Shown: piece by piece, positions 17,151-32,332 of the stretch
How positions within the stretch are numbered: position 1 is the stretch's first letter
How the letters are laid out: every line of letters begins with the position of its first letter
Assembly (NCBI RefSeq): GCF_025717065.2
Contig: NZ_JAOVZO020000014.1
Location: 124,001 to 188,000, forward strand
Direction: 5' to 3'
From: Tahibacter soli
Lineage (GTDB): Bacteria > Pseudomonadota > Gammaproteobacteria > Xanthomonadales > Rhodanobacteraceae
Length of the DNA: 64,000 nt
Made by a program: the position numbers and the translations under genes
The notes under the pieces: generated by a model
Told to the model about the DNA's origin: nothing
What the model saw: the letters and a program-made list of their open reading frames with translations, nothing else
The model's database searches: none

Positions 17151-17648
17151 CTAGGCGAGTGCCGGGCGGCGTTCGCGGCGGATGCGCAGCACCTGCCACG
17201 CGCCGAAGATCAGAAAAACGACGAACACCGCGCCGATCGCGGCCTTGAGGTTCGGATCTTCCGGTCCCGTCGCGAGCGGCGCGCCTTCGGGCACGCGCGT
17301 CGCCGTTTCGGTGAATGCCGGAATGAAGTGGAAGAACACCGTCGTCGTATAGCCGACGACCGCGACGATGCGCGCGAACGAACCCGGCTGCGCGCGTCGT
17401 TCGGCGAGCCAGGCGACGAGCAGCGCGACGAGCGTCAGGATCGACAGCGCATGCGGCGGCCCGAACGTGCCGTGGCGGAAGATGAACAGGCCGGTCACGC
17501 AGGTCGCGATCGTAAATAGCACGTAGACCTTGCCGGTGCGGCCGGCCCATGCGATTTCGCGGTACTTCGCCAGGAGATACAGGCCCGAGAACAGCGAGAC
17601 GAGACTGATCGCGGTGTGGACCATGCCGAACGGGGTGATGCCGAACAT
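17151..17648 (-). CDS. DUF2306-like membrane protein
   Basis: A 165-residue protein with five hydrophobic helices. The order MVHTAISLVSLFSGLYLL, then GRTGKVYVLFTIATCVTGLFIF, then PPHALSILTLVALLVAWL matches DUF2306-type integral membrane proteins, where an H..R..G.VY motif follows the first helix. The ATG at 17648, with GAGG upstream, is preferred over a longer frame from 17747 that adds an Arg-rich, unlikely leader. The function is unknown. Two relatives occur at 30380 and 33244. Confidence 0.65.
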   Translation of the reverse strand: MFGITPFGMVHTAISLVSLFSGLYLLAKYREIAWAGRTGKVYVLFTIATCVTGLFIFRHGTFGPPHALSILTLVALLVAWLAERRAQPGSFARIVAVVGYTTTVFFHFIPAFTETATRVPEGAPLATGPEDPNLKAAIGAVFVVFLIFGAWQVLRIRRERRPALA

Positions 17649-17825
17649 CGGGGTGACCTCGCAGCCGGAACGACCGCGACGGTAAAACGAAGACGCGTTC
17701 GCCGCCACACCCGTTCGGGTGAGTCGCGGAGGGCGCGAGCCCTGCAAAGTCCGCGCGCCGGCCGGTGCGGATCGACCGGCGTGATGCCCGGACGGGCCGC
17801 GCGATTCGAACGGCGATGGCGCTCT

Positions 17826-18041
17826 TCAGGCGCCGGGGCGGGGGGACAACGCGGTTTCGACGTCGCCGAACGACGGACGCAGCGCGTCGAAGCTGTCCCA
17901 GAATCGCCGCGCGTACCTGCCGGCAGTCGCTTCGAACGCGTCGACGTCGGAAAGCTGGTCCATCGGCACGATGCGCGAACTTTGCACCGAAACCGCCTCG
18001 TCGCCGTTGACGACCTGAAAAATGATGCGAATGCCTTTCAC
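17826..18041 (-). CDS. Small hypothetical protein
   Basis: A possible 71-residue cytoplasmic protein read from GTG at 18041: VKGIRIIFQVVNGDEAVSV, followed by an acidic helical end rich in Phe/Ala. Composition is protein-like rather than the Arg/Pro pattern of shadow frames, and a TATACT lies 34 bases upstream. No family is recognised and the ribosome site is weak. The frame also continues upstream to 18185, so the start is uncertain. Confidence 0.45.
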   Translation of the reverse strand: MKGIRIIFQVVNGDEAVSVQSSRIVPMDQLSDVDAFEATAGRYARRFWDSFDALRPSFGDVETALSPRPGA

Positions 18042-18074
18042 AGCCAGTAAGCCCGCGCCCGTAACGTGCTCGAA

Positions 18075-18080
18075 AGTATA
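18075..18080 (-). promoter_or_regulatory. Possible -10 element of the small hypothetical gene
   Basis: TATACT on the minus strand would place transcription start near 18068, giving a leader of about 27 bases to the GTG at 18041. No convincing -35 is visible. Confidence 0.35.
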
Positions 18081-18115
18081 GATGGCGTGAAACGCGCCGG
18101 CGCGCCCGGCACAAC

Positions 18116-19669
18116 ATGTTGCGGTTGTACAGATTTGTTTCGCGCGCGGTGACGGGTTTTTCCGGCCCGTTGCGTACTTGGTCACGACCTCGACACCGGA
18201 GCCAGACGCGTGACCCCCTTCGATCGATCCGACCCGTCTTTGCCGCGGCGCTCGCCGCCGCGATGCCCGCGGCCTACGCCGTCAACGTCAGTCCGCACGG
18301 CGACGGCCAGGTGCTGATCTGGCCGTACTACACGGCGAACGCCGGCAACAGCACGCTGTTGTCGATCGTCAACGACAGCGCGCAGACGAAGGCGCTGAAG
18401 CTGCGCTTTCACGAGGGCGTGAACGGGCGCGTCGTATTCGCGGCCAACCTGTATCTCGGCGCGGGCGACATGTGGACGGCCGGCGTGTTCGCGTCGCCGG
18501 ACGGCACGGCCGCGCTCGTCACCGACGATCCGAGCTGCGCGGTACCCGACCTGCGGGGCGACCCGGCGCTCCCGTCGCTGCCCGACGGACGCCGCTACAC
18601 GCCGTTCTCGACGGCCGACTTCACCGGCGCGCGCGCCGACGGCGGCCCGGCGACGGTCGCGCGCACGCGCGAAGGGCATATCGAGATCATCGAGATGGGC
18701 AAGCTGTCGGGCGCGTCGGCGCAAGCCGCGCAGATGCGCTACGACGCGACGCCGCGGCCGCACGACTGCGCGCGGCTCGTCGATGCGTGGAAGCCCGGCG
18801 GCTACTGGTCGGCGAACCCGGCCGCCGACGTCGCCGCGCCGGCCGGCGGACTCGTCGGCAACGCGACGATCGTCAACGCCGCGCGCGGTTCGGTGCTCGG
18901 CATCGCCGCGACCGCGCTCGACGGGTTCAGCGTGCGCTCGCGGCACACGGGCCCCGGCGATGCGCATCCGAATCTCGCCGACGCGGTGACCGACGAGAAC
19001 ACCGGCGTCGCCTCGGCGTTCGTCTCGTTCGGTACGCGCACCGTGCGCGCCGACTATCCGGCCTCGCGCGCGATCGACGCGGTCAGCGCGGTGCTCGCGA
19101 CGCCCTACACGATGGGCGAAACGATCGACGCGAGCGACGGATCGGCCGCGACAGAATGGGTGATGACCGCGCCGACGAAGCGCTTCTATGTCGATCCCGC
19201 GCTCGGAAGCCCGGTGCTCGGCCAGGCCCCGTTCAACCAGCGCTTCGGCGAACCGCGGCCGGGGCAGGCGTGCCGCGTCAACGGCACGGGCTACGTACCC
19301 GCGGCGTACGATCGCGACGCGCAGCCGCTCGGCGGCTTTCCCGAGCCGCCGCCGACGCCGATGCTGTGCTTCGATACCACGGTGCTCACGACGACGTCGC
19401 CGGCGCCGGTGCCGACGCCCGTGCTCGGCGCGTCGAACGCGAACGGCGAGGCCGCGTTCGACGAGGGCTATCTGCGGCTGCTGTGGCGCGGCGCCGCGCT
19501 CGCGCCGGCGATCGGCGGGCAGGTATTCGCCGGCCTGCCGGTGATTGGCGTGCAGGCCACGAACTGGTTCAACGGCAACATCGTGCCGGGCGTGCGGGCG
19601 AACTACGCCCTGGCGCTGCCGCTGCGCGGCACGAGCGAATGCATCGACGGCGACCCCGGCTGCTGGTGA
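18116..19669 (+). CDS. Large secreted protein of unknown function (start uncertain)
   Basis: About 480 mature residues of a family of exported proteins of unknown function in proteobacteria, recognised by VNVSPHGDGQVLIWPYYTAN and the following STLLSIVND...ALKLRFHEG. The rest is beta-rich with four or more cysteines near the C-terminus (SECIDGDPGCW). The signal peptide RSIRPVFAAALAAAMPAAYA is clear, but the in-frame ATG at 18116 would precede it with an odd 33-residue Arg-rich leader. A GTG at 18210 has GGAG at good spacing, but is in the wrong frame by a one-base difference in a run of five C at 18214-18218. One extra C would give MTPLRSIRPVF, a perfect export signal. The start or the sequence is therefore suspect. 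Confidence 0.65.
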   Translation: MLRLYRFVSRAVTGFSGPLRTWSRPRHRSQTRDPLRSIRPVFAAALAAAMPAAYAVNVSPHGDGQVLIWPYYTANAGNSTLLSIVNDSAQTKALKLRFHEGVNGRVVFAANLYLGAGDMWTAGVFASPDGTAALVTDDPSCAVPDLRGDPALPSLPDGRRYTPFSTADFTGARADGGPATVARTREGHIEIIEMGKLSGASAQAAQMRYDATPRPHDCARLVDAWKPGGYWSANPAADVAAPAGGLVGNATIVNAARGSVLGIAATALDGFSVRSRHTGPGDAHPNLADAVTDENTGVASAFVSFGTRTVRADYPASRAIDAVSAVLATPYTMGETIDASDGSAATEWVMTAPTKRFYVDPALGSPVLGQAPFNQRFGEPRPGQACRVNGTGYVPAAYDRDAQPLGGFPEPPPTPMLCFDTTVLTTTSPAPVPTPVLGASNANGEAAFDEGYLRLLWRGAALAPAIGGQVFAGLPVIGVQATNWFNGNIVPGVRANYALALPLRGTSECIDGDPGCW

Positions 19670-19832
19670 CGTCCGCCGGACCGACGCCCCGTCCCCGACG
19701 AAAAGTTGTTGCTGTCGCGCTCGACAGGCCGCGGGATCCTTGCGCTAGTATCCGCCGTTCATTCACGTACGGTCAGCGGGCTGCCGTCGAGCCCGCCGGC
19801 CCGTGTGGTTCGGGAAAAGATACAAGGCGCCA

Positions 19833-23245
<3,413 letters not shown>

Positions 23246-23249
<4 letters not shown>

Positions 23250-24085
23250 CGGCGAGCGTGGACGCCCGGACGACCGACATCGAGCTGAAACTCTTGATCG
23301 ACGCGATCTTTCATCGCTTCCACTACGATTTCCGCGGCTACGCGCAGGCGTCGCTCAAGCGGCGGCTGACGGCCGCGTGCGAGCGCTTCGACTGCGCGAC
23401 GCTGTCGCAGCTGCAGGACAAGGTGCTGCACGATCCCGAGACGTTTCCGGGGCTGCTCGACTATCTCACCGTGCAGGTCAGCGACATGTTTCGCGACCCG
23501 GCGTATTTTCGCGCGCTGCGCGAACGCGTCGTGCCGCATCTGCGCACGTATCCGTCGCTGAAAGTCTGGGTGGCCGGTTGCAGCAGCGGCGAGGAGGTGT
23601 ACTCGCTCGCGATCCTCCTGCGCGAGGAAGACCTGCTCGACCGCACGCTGATCTACGCGACCGACATCAACACCGGCGCGCTGCGCCGCGCCGAAGCCGG
23701 CGTCTATCCGATCGACCGCATTGCCGGTTTCACCGAAAACCACCGGCGCTCCGGCGCGCGCACGTCGCTGTCGGACTACTACACCGCCGCCTACGGCCGC
23801 GCCGTCTTCGACAAATCGCTGAAGAAGAACGTGGTGTTTTCGGATCACAGCCTCGCGACCGACAGCGCGTTCGCCGAGGTGCATCTCGTGTCGTGCCGAA
23901 ACGTGCTGATCTATTTCAACCGCGCGCTGCAGGATCGTGCGCTCGGACTCTTCCGCGAGGCGATCTGCCGGAAGGGCTTCCTGGGCATCGGCACGAAGGA
24001 ATCGCTGAACTTTTCGGCGCACGCGCAGGCGTTCGAGGAACTCGATCGCGAACAGCGGCTGTACCGCAAGCGGGGTGACGCATGA
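23246..24085 (+). CDS. cheR: CheR-type protein-glutamate O-methyltransferase
   Basis: A 279-residue SAM-dependent methyltransferase. The N-terminal helical CheR_N part (IFHRFHYDFRGYAQASLKRR) is followed by the catalytic domain: VWVAGCSSGEEVYSLAI binds SAM, IYATDINTGAL holds the acidic ribose ligand, and HLVSCRNVLIYFN is the CheR signature. In chemotaxis the enzyme methylates receptor glutamates; here no MCP is encoded nearby, so the target is probably the coiled coil of the upstream hybrid kinase (inference). Translation starts at a GTG that overlaps the kinase stop. It also overlaps cheB at its end. Confidence 0.92.
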
Positions 24086-24690
24086 GCGCGCAGCCGTCGC
24101 GGCCCGGCGTATCGGCGGTCGCCGTCGGCGCGTCCGCCGGCGGGGTCGAGGCGCTGATTCGCCTGTTGTCGGCGCTGCCGGCCGACTGGCCGGCGGCGCT
24201 GCTCGTCGTGCTGCATCTGCCGCGCGACCGCCCGAGCCTGCTCGTCGACCTGTTCGCGCCGCGCTGCGCGCTGCGCGTCGTCGAGGCGATCGACAAGGAG
24301 CCGATCGTGCCGGGCACGGCGTACATCGCGCCGCCGGACTACCACTTCCTCGTCGAAGCGGGCGAGGCCGGCGAACCGCCGCACGCCGCGCTTTCCGTCG
24401 ACGATTTCGTGCAGTACTCGCGCCCGTCGATCGACGTCCTGTTCGAATCGGCGGCCGACGTGTTCGGCCCGCGCCTCGCCGGCGTGATTCTTACCGGCGC
24501 GAACGACGACGGCGCCGCGGGCCTGCGCGCGGTGCGCCGCGCCGGCGGCGTCGGGCTCGTACAGGATCCCGACGAGGCGCACGCGTCCGCGATGCCGATC
24601 GCATCGCGCGACGCCGGCGCCGATTTCGTCCTGCCGCTCGCCGGCATCGTCCATTGGTTGCAATCGCAGCATGAGGCCGTTTCGCCATGA
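24082..24690 (+). CDS. CheB-type methylesterase without receiver domain
   Basis: A 202-residue stand-alone CheB catalytic domain. The triad is visible: Ser18 in VGASAGG, His45 in VVLHLPRD, and Asp143 in LTGANDDGAAG. The regulatory receiver domain of classic CheB is absent, so its activity may instead be controlled by the receivers of the neighbouring proteins. It removes methyl groups from, or deamidates, glutamyl residues set by CheR. ATGA overlaps link it to cheR upstream and to the receiver-kinase downstream. Confidence 0.9.
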   Translation: MSAQPSRPGVSAVAVGASAGGVEALIRLLSALPADWPAALLVVLHLPRDRPSLLVDLFAPRCALRVVEAIDKEPIVPGTAYIAPPDYHFLVEAGEAGEPPHAALSVDDFVQYSRPSIDVLFESAADVFGPRLAGVILTGANDDGAAGLRAVRRAGGVGLVQDPDEAHASAMPIASRDAGADFVLPLAGIVHWLQSQHEAVSP

Positions 24691-25814
24691 CCGTCCGTCC
24701 GTCCGACTTCGCCGAGCTGCCGCCGGTGACGTGTCTCATCGTCGACGACCTCGAAGAAAACCTGATCGCGCTGTCGGCGCTGCTCCGGCGCGACGGCGTG
24801 ACGCTCGTCACCGCCAGATCCGGCGCCGAAGCGCTCGAACACCTGCTCGTGCACGACGTGGCGCTCGCGCTCGTCGACGTGCAGATGCCCGACATGGACG
24901 GCTTCGAGCTCGCCGAGCTCATGCGCGGCACCGAGCGCACGCGGCAGGTGCCGATCATTTTCGTGACGGCCGGCGCGCGCGACGAGCACCGCCTGTTCCG
25001 CGGCTACGAAAGCGGCGCGGTCGACTTCCTGTACAAGCCGATCGAGCCGCACCTCGTGCGCAGCAAGGCCGACGTCTTCTTCCAGCTGTACCGCCAGAAA
25101 CGGCGCCTGGCGCAGGAACTGAAGGAGCGCACCGAAACGCTGCGCCTGTCGGAGATGTTCAGCGCGATGCTCGGGCACGACCTGCGCAATCCGCTCGCGA
25201 CGATCATCGGCTCGGCGCAGCTCCTGCCGCGCATGACCCGCGATCCGGAAATCCTGCGCGTGGCCGAACGCATGGAAGCGAGCGGCATGCGCATGAACCG
25301 CATGATCGGCGACATGCTCGATCTCGCGCGCGCGCGCCTCGCCGGCGGCATTCCGGTACACGCCGAGCCCGCGGACCTGCGCGTCATCGTCGACAAGGTG
25401 GTGCAGGAATACGCCGCGACCTGGCCGCACCGGCGCATCGACCTGCACGCGTCGGGCGACCTCGCGGGCGAATGGGACGCCGACCGCATCGCGCAGATCG
25501 CGGGCAACCTCGTCGGCAACGCGTTGCAGCACGGCGACGCCGAGGCGCCGGTGGACGTTTTCCTCGACGGCCGCGAGCGCGCGACGGTCGAACTGACGGT
25601 CGCCAATGCCGGCACGATTCCGGACGACGTGCTGCCGTACGTCTTCGATCCGTTCCGACGCGCGCGCCAGCACGGACGCAGCGACGGGCTCGGGCTCGGT
25701 CTGTACATCGCGCGGCAGCTCGCGCAGTCGCATCGCGGCACGATCGAGGTGGACGCGGCCGGCAACCGCATCGCGCTGCGCGTGCGGCTGCCGCGCCGCG
25801 CGGGCGAGGCGTAG
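24687..25814 (+). CDS. Receiver-histidine kinase hybrid (REC-HisKA-HATPase)
   Basis: A 375-residue soluble protein. An N-terminal receiver (residues 14-130) has acceptor Asp64 in LVDVQMPDMDG and Lys117 in FLYKPIE. A short coiled linker leads to a degenerate-looking H-box MLGHDLRNPLATI with His164, then an ATPase domain with GNALQHG and GLGLGLYIARQLA. A receiver in front of a kinase lets the protein be switched by phosphate from the upstream hybrid kinase. It is the last gene of the operon, convergent with the antiporter gene (8 bases apart). Confidence 0.9.
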   Translation: MTVRPSDFAELPPVTCLIVDDLEENLIALSALLRRDGVTLVTARSGAEALEHLLVHDVALALVDVQMPDMDGFELAELMRGTERTRQVPIIFVTAGARDEHRLFRGYESGAVDFLYKPIEPHLVRSKADVFFQLYRQKRRLAQELKERTETLRLSEMFSAMLGHDLRNPLATIIGSAQLLPRMTRDPEILRVAERMEASGMRMNRMIGDMLDLARARLAGGIPVHAEPADLRVIVDKVVQEYAATWPHRRIDLHASGDLAGEWDADRIAQIAGNLVGNALQHGDAEAPVDVFLDGRERATVELTVANAGTIPDDVLPYVFDPFRRARQHGRSDGLGLGLYIARQLAQSHRGTIEVDAAGNRIALRVRLPRRAGEA

Positions 25815-25822
25815 GCTGCGCC

Positions 25823-27616
25823 TCAGCCGGCGTCGGTGCCCGGCGGATTTTGCGGCGCCTGCGTCGTCCGTGCCGCCGCCGGGCCGAACAGCGCGCTGCC
25901 GGCACGGAAGCCGCCTTCGAGTTCGAGTTCGAGACGCTTGCGGTCGCGTTCGCGAATGCGCGTGCGGATATCGGCGATCTCGGCCTGCGACGCGCCGAGC
26001 GTTTCGAGCGCCGCGGCGCCGAGCACGATCGCCGATTCGAACGTCTCGCGCACCTGCAGCCCGACGCCGGCGCGGATGAGGTCGAGGCTGTGGCGGCGGT
26101 CCGACGCGCGCGCGATCACCGGCACGCCGGGAAACTCCGACTGCATCAGTCGCGCGATCGCGGTGCCGTCCTCGGCCTTGTCCACGCAGATCATCACGAC
26201 GCGCGCGCGGCCGGCGCCGGCCGCGTGCAGGATGTCCAGTCGCGTGCCGTCGCCGTACAGCACGCGGAAATCGAACTCGCGCGCGGTGTCGATCATTTCC
26301 ACGTCGGTGTCGATGATCGTGATGTCGTAGCCGCGCGCGAACAGGAACTGGCTCGCGATCTGGCCGACGCGGCCGAAGCCGATGACGAGCGCGGTGCCGG
26401 TCTGCTCGACCGGCCGCTCGTAGCCGTCGGCCGACGGACCCGAGCGGCGGCGCACCGCGTTGAGCGCGACGATCGCGAGCGGCGTGAGCACCATCGACAG
26501 GATGATGATGGCCGTGAGAATCGCGTTCTGTTCGCCGTCGATGATGCCGGCCGCCGCGGCCGCGCCGTACAGCACGAAGGCGAATTCGCCGCCTTGCGCC
26601 ATGAACACCGCGCGGTCGGCCGCCTCGCGATGCGCCGAGCGGAACAGCCGCGCGACCGCGTAGATCACGAGCGCCTTCACGACCATGTACGCGGCGACGT
26701 ACGACAGGATCATGCGCCAGTTCGCCGCGACGACGGCGAGATCGAGGGACATGCCGACCGCGAGAAAGAACAGCCCGAGCAGCACGCCGCGGAACGGTTC
26801 GACGTCCACTTCCAGCTGATGCCGATAGGTCGATTCGGACAGCAGCACGCCGGCGACGAACGCGCCCATCGCCATCGACAGGCCGCCCAGTTCCATCGCG
26901 TAGGCCGAGCCGAGCACGACGAGCAGCGCGGCGGCCGTCATCACCTCGCGGGCGCGCGCGTTCGCGAGCACGCCGAACAGCGGATTGAGCAGATAGCGGC
27001 CCGCGAGGACGAGCGCGACGATCGATCCGGCGCCGATGCCGATCGCCTTCCAGTCGATGCCTTGATGCTGCGCGGCGGCGCCCGGCGCGATAGGCGCGAG
27101 AAACGCGACGAGCGCGAGCAGCGGCACGATCGCGAGGTCTTCGAGCAGCAGGATCGCGACGATGCGCTGGCCGCCGTCGGACGCGAGCTCGCCGCGTTCC
27201 TCCAGCAGCTGCATCACGATGGCCGTCGACGTCAGCACGAAACCGGCGCCGGCGACGAACGACGGCGCGATCGGAAAGCCGCCGGCGATGCCGACCGCGG
27301 TCAGCAGCAGCGCGCAGCCGATCACCTGGACGAGGCCGAGGCCGAAGATCTGCTTGCGCAGGCCCCACAGGCGCGACGGCTGCATTTCGAGGCCGATGAT
27401 GAAGAGGAACATCACGACGCCGAGTTCGGCCATCTGCAGGATCGACGCGGGCTCGGTGAACACGCGCAGGCCGAACGGCCCGATCGCCACGCCGCCGGCG
27501 AGATAGCCGAGCACCGATCCGAGGCCGAGCCGCTTGAACAGCGGCGCGGCGACGACGGCCGCGCCGAGCAGCGTGATGACCGGGAGCAGGTCGATACCGT
27601 GATGTTCGACTGACAT
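25823..27616 (-). CDS. CPA2 cation:proton antiporter with TrkA-N domain (KefB/KefC type)
   Basis: A 597-residue integral membrane transporter. About twelve helices fill residues 8-385, including GYLAGGVAIGPFGL, LFIIGLEMQPSRLW and the conserved GFVLTSTAIVMQLLEE and LLLEDLAIVPLLAL, the latter carrying the ion-binding Asp region of the CPA2 family. From about residue 400 a Rossmann TrkA-N domain follows (ALVIGFGRVGQIASQFL...IIDTD), which binds NAD(H) and gates the transporter. It ends in a charged helix. KefB/KefC relatives exchange potassium for protons and are gated by glutathione adducts; no KefG/KefF partner is adjacent. ATG 27616 is chosen; a GTG two codons earlier is possible. Confidence 0.88.
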   Translation of the reverse strand: MSVEHHGIDLLPVITLLGAAVVAAPLFKRLGLGSVLGYLAGGVAIGPFGLRVFTEPASILQMAELGVVMFLFIIGLEMQPSRLWGLRKQIFGLGLVQVIGCALLLTAVGIAGGFPIAPSFVAGAGFVLTSTAIVMQLLEERGELASDGGQRIVAILLLEDLAIVPLLALVAFLAPIAPGAAAQHQGIDWKAIGIGAGSIVALVLAGRYLLNPLFGVLANARAREVMTAAALLVVLGSAYAMELGGLSMAMGAFVAGVLLSESTYRHQLEVDVEPFRGVLLGLFFLAVGMSLDLAVVAANWRMILSYVAAYMVVKALVIYAVARLFRSAHREAADRAVFMAQGGEFAFVLYGAAAAAGIIDGEQNAILTAIIILSMVLTPLAIVALNAVRRRSGPSADGYERPVEQTGTALVIGFGRVGQIASQFLFARGYDITIIDTDVEMIDTAREFDFRVLYGDGTRLDILHAAGAGRARVVMICVDKAEDGTAIARLMQSEFPGVPVIARASDRRHSLDLIRAGVGLQVRETFESAIVLGAAALETLGASQAEIADIRTRIRERDRKRLELELEGGFRAGSALFGPAAARTTQAPQNPPGTDAG

Positions 27617-27679
27617 GGACACTCGCTTCGTAGCCTCATCGGACGGGCGCGAGCATAGCGGTTCCGGCGCTCCGGGCGA

Positions 27680-30253
<2,574 letters not shown>

Positions 30254-30379
30254 TCAGATCGGCATTCGCGGCGCGCGCGGCGTCGTTCGATCGCGCGAGG
30301 CCGTCGTTCGTCGCGCGGCGCTGGTTCCGCCGCGGTCGCGTTCGCAAGATCGGCGCATTCTTCAACACGGGGACTGCCG

Positions 30380-31219
30380 ATGAGTTCGATCGATCTTGCG
30401 GTCGCACGCGGCGCGCACACGGCGCGACGCGAACGCGCCGCCGCTGCGACGCTGCACGCGACCGCCGCCGCCTGGACCTGCGTCGCGGTGTTTGGCCAGC
30501 TACTGTTCGCGGCCTACGTCGCCGGCTTCTACGGCCGCGCCGCGCTCGCCGGCGACTACGCGGCATGGAACCGCGTGCTGCCGCACGGCTACGTCGCGGG
30601 CGACGCGGCCGGCAACACGGTCGTCGCGCTGCACCTGGCGTTCGCGGTCGCGATCCTCGTCGGCGGCGCGTTGCAGCTCGTGCCGGTCATTCGCCGCCGC
30701 TGGCCGCGCGCGCATCGCTGGAACGGCCGCGTCTATCTCACGTCGGCCGCGATCATGAGCGTCGGCGGGCTCGTCATGGTGTGGACGCGCGGTGCGGTCG
30801 GCGACGTGTCGCAGCACGTCGCGATCAGCGTCAACGCGCTGCTGATTCTCGGCTGCGGCGCGATGGCGTGGCGTCACGCCGTCGCGCGCCGGATCGACGC
30901 GCACCGGCGCTGGGCGCTGCGGCTGTATCTCGTCGTCGGCGGCGTGTGGTTCTTCCGCATCTCGCTGATGCTCTGGATCGTCGCGAACCAGGGGCCGGCC
31001 GGCTTCGATCCGAAGACGTTCACGGGGCCGGCGCTGACGATCCTCGCGTTCGCGCAGTACGCCGTGCCGCTCACGGTGCTGGAGCTGTACCTGCGTGCGC
31101 AGCGCTGCGGCTCCGCGGCGAGCCGCTACGCGGTCGCCGCGCTCGTCGGCGCAGCGACGCTCGCGACGGTCGCGGGCGTCGGCGCCGCGGCCGTCGTCCT
31201 GTGGCTGCCGCGGCTGTAG
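30380..31219 (+). CDS. DUF2306 integral membrane protein
   Basis: A 279-residue protein with about eight hydrophobic helices. The DUF2306 signature is clear: HLAFAVAILVGGALQLVPVIRRRWPRAHRW, then NGRVYLTSAAIMSVGGLVMVW, then RRIDAHRRWALRLYLVVGGVWFFR. His and Arg residues in the loops (RAHRWNGRVY, DAHRRW) are conserved in the family, whose function is unknown. CGGGGAC lies upstream of the ATG. It is followed after 33 bases by the LytS-type kinase gene, so they may share regulation. Confidence 0.85.
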   Translation: MSSIDLAVARGAHTARRERAAAATLHATAAAWTCVAVFGQLLFAAYVAGFYGRAALAGDYAAWNRVLPHGYVAGDAAGNTVVALHLAFAVAILVGGALQLVPVIRRRWPRAHRWNGRVYLTSAAIMSVGGLVMVWTRGAVGDVSQHVAISVNALLILGCGAMAWRHAVARRIDAHRRWALRLYLVVGGVWFFRISLMLWIVANQGPAGFDPKTFTGPALTILAFAQYAVPLTVLELYLRAQRCGSAASRYAVAALVGAATLATVAGVGAAAVVLWLPRL

Positions 31220-31252
31220 CGCCGCGCGCGCGACAGCGCCTATTCTCCCGAC

Positions 31253-32332
31253 ATGCCGGCACCTTCCACTCCTGCAAAACCGCGCGGCCTCGCGCTGATG
31301 TTCGGCTGGCGGCGTGTGCGCTTCGTGCTGATCGCGTCGACCGCCGTCGGCGTGCTGTTCGGCTTCGGCTGGCAGCCGAACATGCTGTCCTTGATCCAGC
31401 GCACCGTCACGATCGGCCTCGTCGCGATGATCGCGTTCGGCATCTTCGAGCAGTGGCCGAAACGGCTGCCGCGCTGGTGCCTGCGCTGGGTGCTGCAGGT
31501 GGTGTTCGTCGCGCTGTCGATACCGCCGACGGTCGTTGCGATCTACGTCGCGTCGACGCCGAAGGGCTCGGTGCCGTTCTACAAGGAAGGCAAGCGCCTG
31601 GAAGGCTTCGGCATGCTGATGACGCTCGGCATGTTTCTCGCGCCGTGGGCCGCGCTCGGCGCGCTCGTGCGGCAGAAGGAGGCGCTGGCGCGCAGCCAGG
31701 CGCTCGCGTTCGACCTCGAACGCAGCGAGCTCGAACGCCAGGCGCTCGACGCGCGGCTGCGCCTCTTGCAGGCGCAGGTCGCGCCGCACTTTCTGTTCAA
31801 CACGCTCGCCAACGTGCAGGCGCTCGTCGACGCCGGCTCGCCGCAGGCGGCAGCCGTGCTGCGCAGCCTGATCGCTTACCTGCGCGCCGCGGTGCCGCGG
31901 CTGCACGAAGCGGCGACGACGCTCGCGCAGGAGATCGATCTCGTGCAGGCGTATCTCGAACTCATGCACATGCGCATGCCCGACCGGCTGCAGTTCGCGC
32001 TGTGCGTCGACGAATCGGCGCGCGCGCTGCGCTGCCCGCCGATGACGCTGCTCACGCTCGTCGAGAACGCGGTGCGCCACGGCATCGATCCGAGCGAGGA
32101 GGGTGGCCGCATCGACATCACGGTGGAGCGGCGCGGCGAGCGCTGCCTGATCCGCGTCGCCGACACCGGCGTGGGCTTCGCGCAGTCGCACGGGCTCGGC
32201 ACGGGCTTGTCGACGCTGCGCGAACGGCTCGCGCTGATCTTCGGCGACGCGGCGCAGCTGCGCGTGACGGTGCGGGAGCCGCACGGCGTCTGCGCCGAAG
32301 TGGAAATCCCCGCGCGCGAGGCCGCGGCATGA
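31253..32332 (+). CDS. LytS-type sensor histidine kinase
   Basis: A 359-residue membrane kinase of the His_kinase (LytS/AlgZ) class. Four membrane helices (about residues 22-135) have almost no extracellular loops. They are followed by a coiled linker and the family H-box QAQVAPHFLFNTLANVQ with His179, then an ATPase domain (LVENAVRHGI, ADTGVGF, GTGLSTLRERL). It shows no extracytoplasmic sensor, so it probably senses a membrane event or a partner membrane protein. TATTCT ends seven bases before the ATG, leaving no room for a ribosome site; the transcript may be leaderless. The stop overlaps the regulator ATG (ATGA). Confidence 0.9.
   Translation: MPAPSTPAKPRGLALMFGWRRVRFVLIASTAVGVLFGFGWQPNMLSLIQRTVTIGLVAMIAFGIFEQWPKRLPRWCLRWVLQVVFVALSIPPTVVAIYVASTPKGSVPFYKEGKRLEGFGMLMTLGMFLAPWAALGALVRQKEALARSQALAFDLERSELERQALDARLRLLQAQVAPHFLFNTLANVQALVDAGSPQAAAVLRSLIAYLRAAVPRLHEAATTLAQEIDLVQAYLELMHMRMPDRLQFALCVDESARALRCPPMTLLTLVENAVRHGIDPSEEGGRIDITVERRGERCLIRVADTGVGFAQSHGLGTGLSTLRERLALIFGDAAQLRVTVREPHGVCAEVEIPAREAAA

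Noticed and set aside
17708-17721. CACCCG-TT-CGGGTG hairpin upstream of the 17648 gene
   Set aside because: Short arms in GC-rich DNA without T-run or conserved position; not distinguishable from chance.
17651-17747. Longer N-terminus for the DUF2306-like protein from 17747
   Set aside because: The added 33 residues are Arg/Ser-rich and lack membrane or signal character; the ATG at 17648 has a ribosome site.
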